Positions 28,471-28,610 of a stretch of DNA of 28,610 nucleotides are shown in pieces. Position 1 is the stretch's first letter, and every line of letters starts with the position of its first letter. The notes under the pieces are model-generated. The model did not search any database. It saw only the letters and a list, made by a program, of their open reading frames with translations, and was not told the DNA's origin. The translations under genes were made by a program, and so were the position numbers. Location of the stretch: positions 1 to 28,610 of IMG/VR virus record IMGVR_UViG_3300030329_003052. One strand, given 5' to 3'. Origin of the DNA: a virus.

Positions 28471-28595
28471 TGGATGTTTGTTTTTATTTTTAACAATAAA
28501 CAAACGGCCGGGCTTTACTTTTGTTCGTTTCATTTTTAATCGGTATTTACTCAATGTTTATTCAAGGATATTTTCACTTATAGAGGTTCGACGGT

Positions 28596-28609
28596 CAGCA
28601 CCGGAAACC
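28596..28609. repeat. Terminal direct repeat, right copy
   Basis: This is an exact copy of bases 1-14 (CAGCACCGGAAACC), followed by T rather than A. It closes the intergenic stretch upstream of the packaging genes. Confidence 0.6.
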
Positions 28610-28610
28610 T

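Overview
The window is what looks like a complete or nearly complete genome of a temperate tailed dsDNA phage (Caudoviricetes, probably siphovirus-like) of about 28.6 kb. Every gene I can support lies on the minus strand. An attP-like site carrying the 3' end of a tRNA gene sits in the middle, next to the integrase, instead of at the ends. The late operon also runs across the window ends, so the sequence is best read as a circular molecule opened just upstream of the terminase genes. The host cannot be read directly. The integrase C-terminus (a RHSF-SYH box and a tail like DAEKFFSIMP) resembles integrases I associate with Verrucomicrobiota and related PVC bacteria, so a marine or aquatic PVC host is a reasonable but unproven inference. 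Several genes have A-rich leaders without a clear Shine-Dalgarno sequence.

In transcription order (high to low coordinates, starting at the control region): (1) Integration and control, 8.43-6.17 kb: attP, tyrosine integrase, a ribbon-helix-helix (RHH) regulator, a small membrane protein and an array of GGTGAGCCACACC operator-like sites. (2) Early recombination and replication operon, 6.16-0.06 kb: excisionase-like HTH protein, small membrane protein, conserved phage protein, RecT annealase with a PD-(D/E)XK exonuclease, a stand-alone DnaA domain IV protein, a C5 cytosine methyltransferase with a second conserved-looking reading frame overprinted on it, RusA resolvase, SSB, and a replisome-organizer-like protein whose gene contains an 11-bp iteron array (candidate origin). 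Most junctions are ATGA or TGATG overlaps, indicating translational coupling. (3) Packaging, 28.5-25.76 kb: small conserved protein, staphylococcal-type nuclease, small and large terminase. (4) Five tiny genes, 25.69-24.80 kb, then an intrinsic terminator. (5) Head, 24.64-19.92 kb: gpW-like connector, portal, S49 protease, scaffold-like protein, major capsid protein, a second terminator, and head-tail completion proteins. (6) A receptor-binding/lysis insert, 19.90-17.42 kb: small structural protein, S74 chaperone-tipped fibre, holin-like and lipoprotein genes, and an overlapping spanin pair, but no recognisable endolysin. (7) Tail, 17.42-8.43 kb: tail completion, tail tube, assembly protein, short tape measure, a 1449-residue tip/fibre protein, an Fn3-like protein and a zinc-ribbon protein.

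The most interesting points are: two same-strand frames of the methyltransferase locus that both look like conserved proteins; a phased 11-bp iteron origin inside the replication gene, encoded close to an isolated DnaA DNA-binding domain; an RHH/operator circuit that may replace a CI-type repressor; a CCCTTGAGATGTT-type motif repeated five times at gene junctions only in the late operon; and a lysis cassette placed between head and tail genes. No stretch over 300 bases lacks a gene. The longest gaps are 8164-8425 (attP), 24639-24798 (hairpins and terminator) and 6164-6298 (operators).
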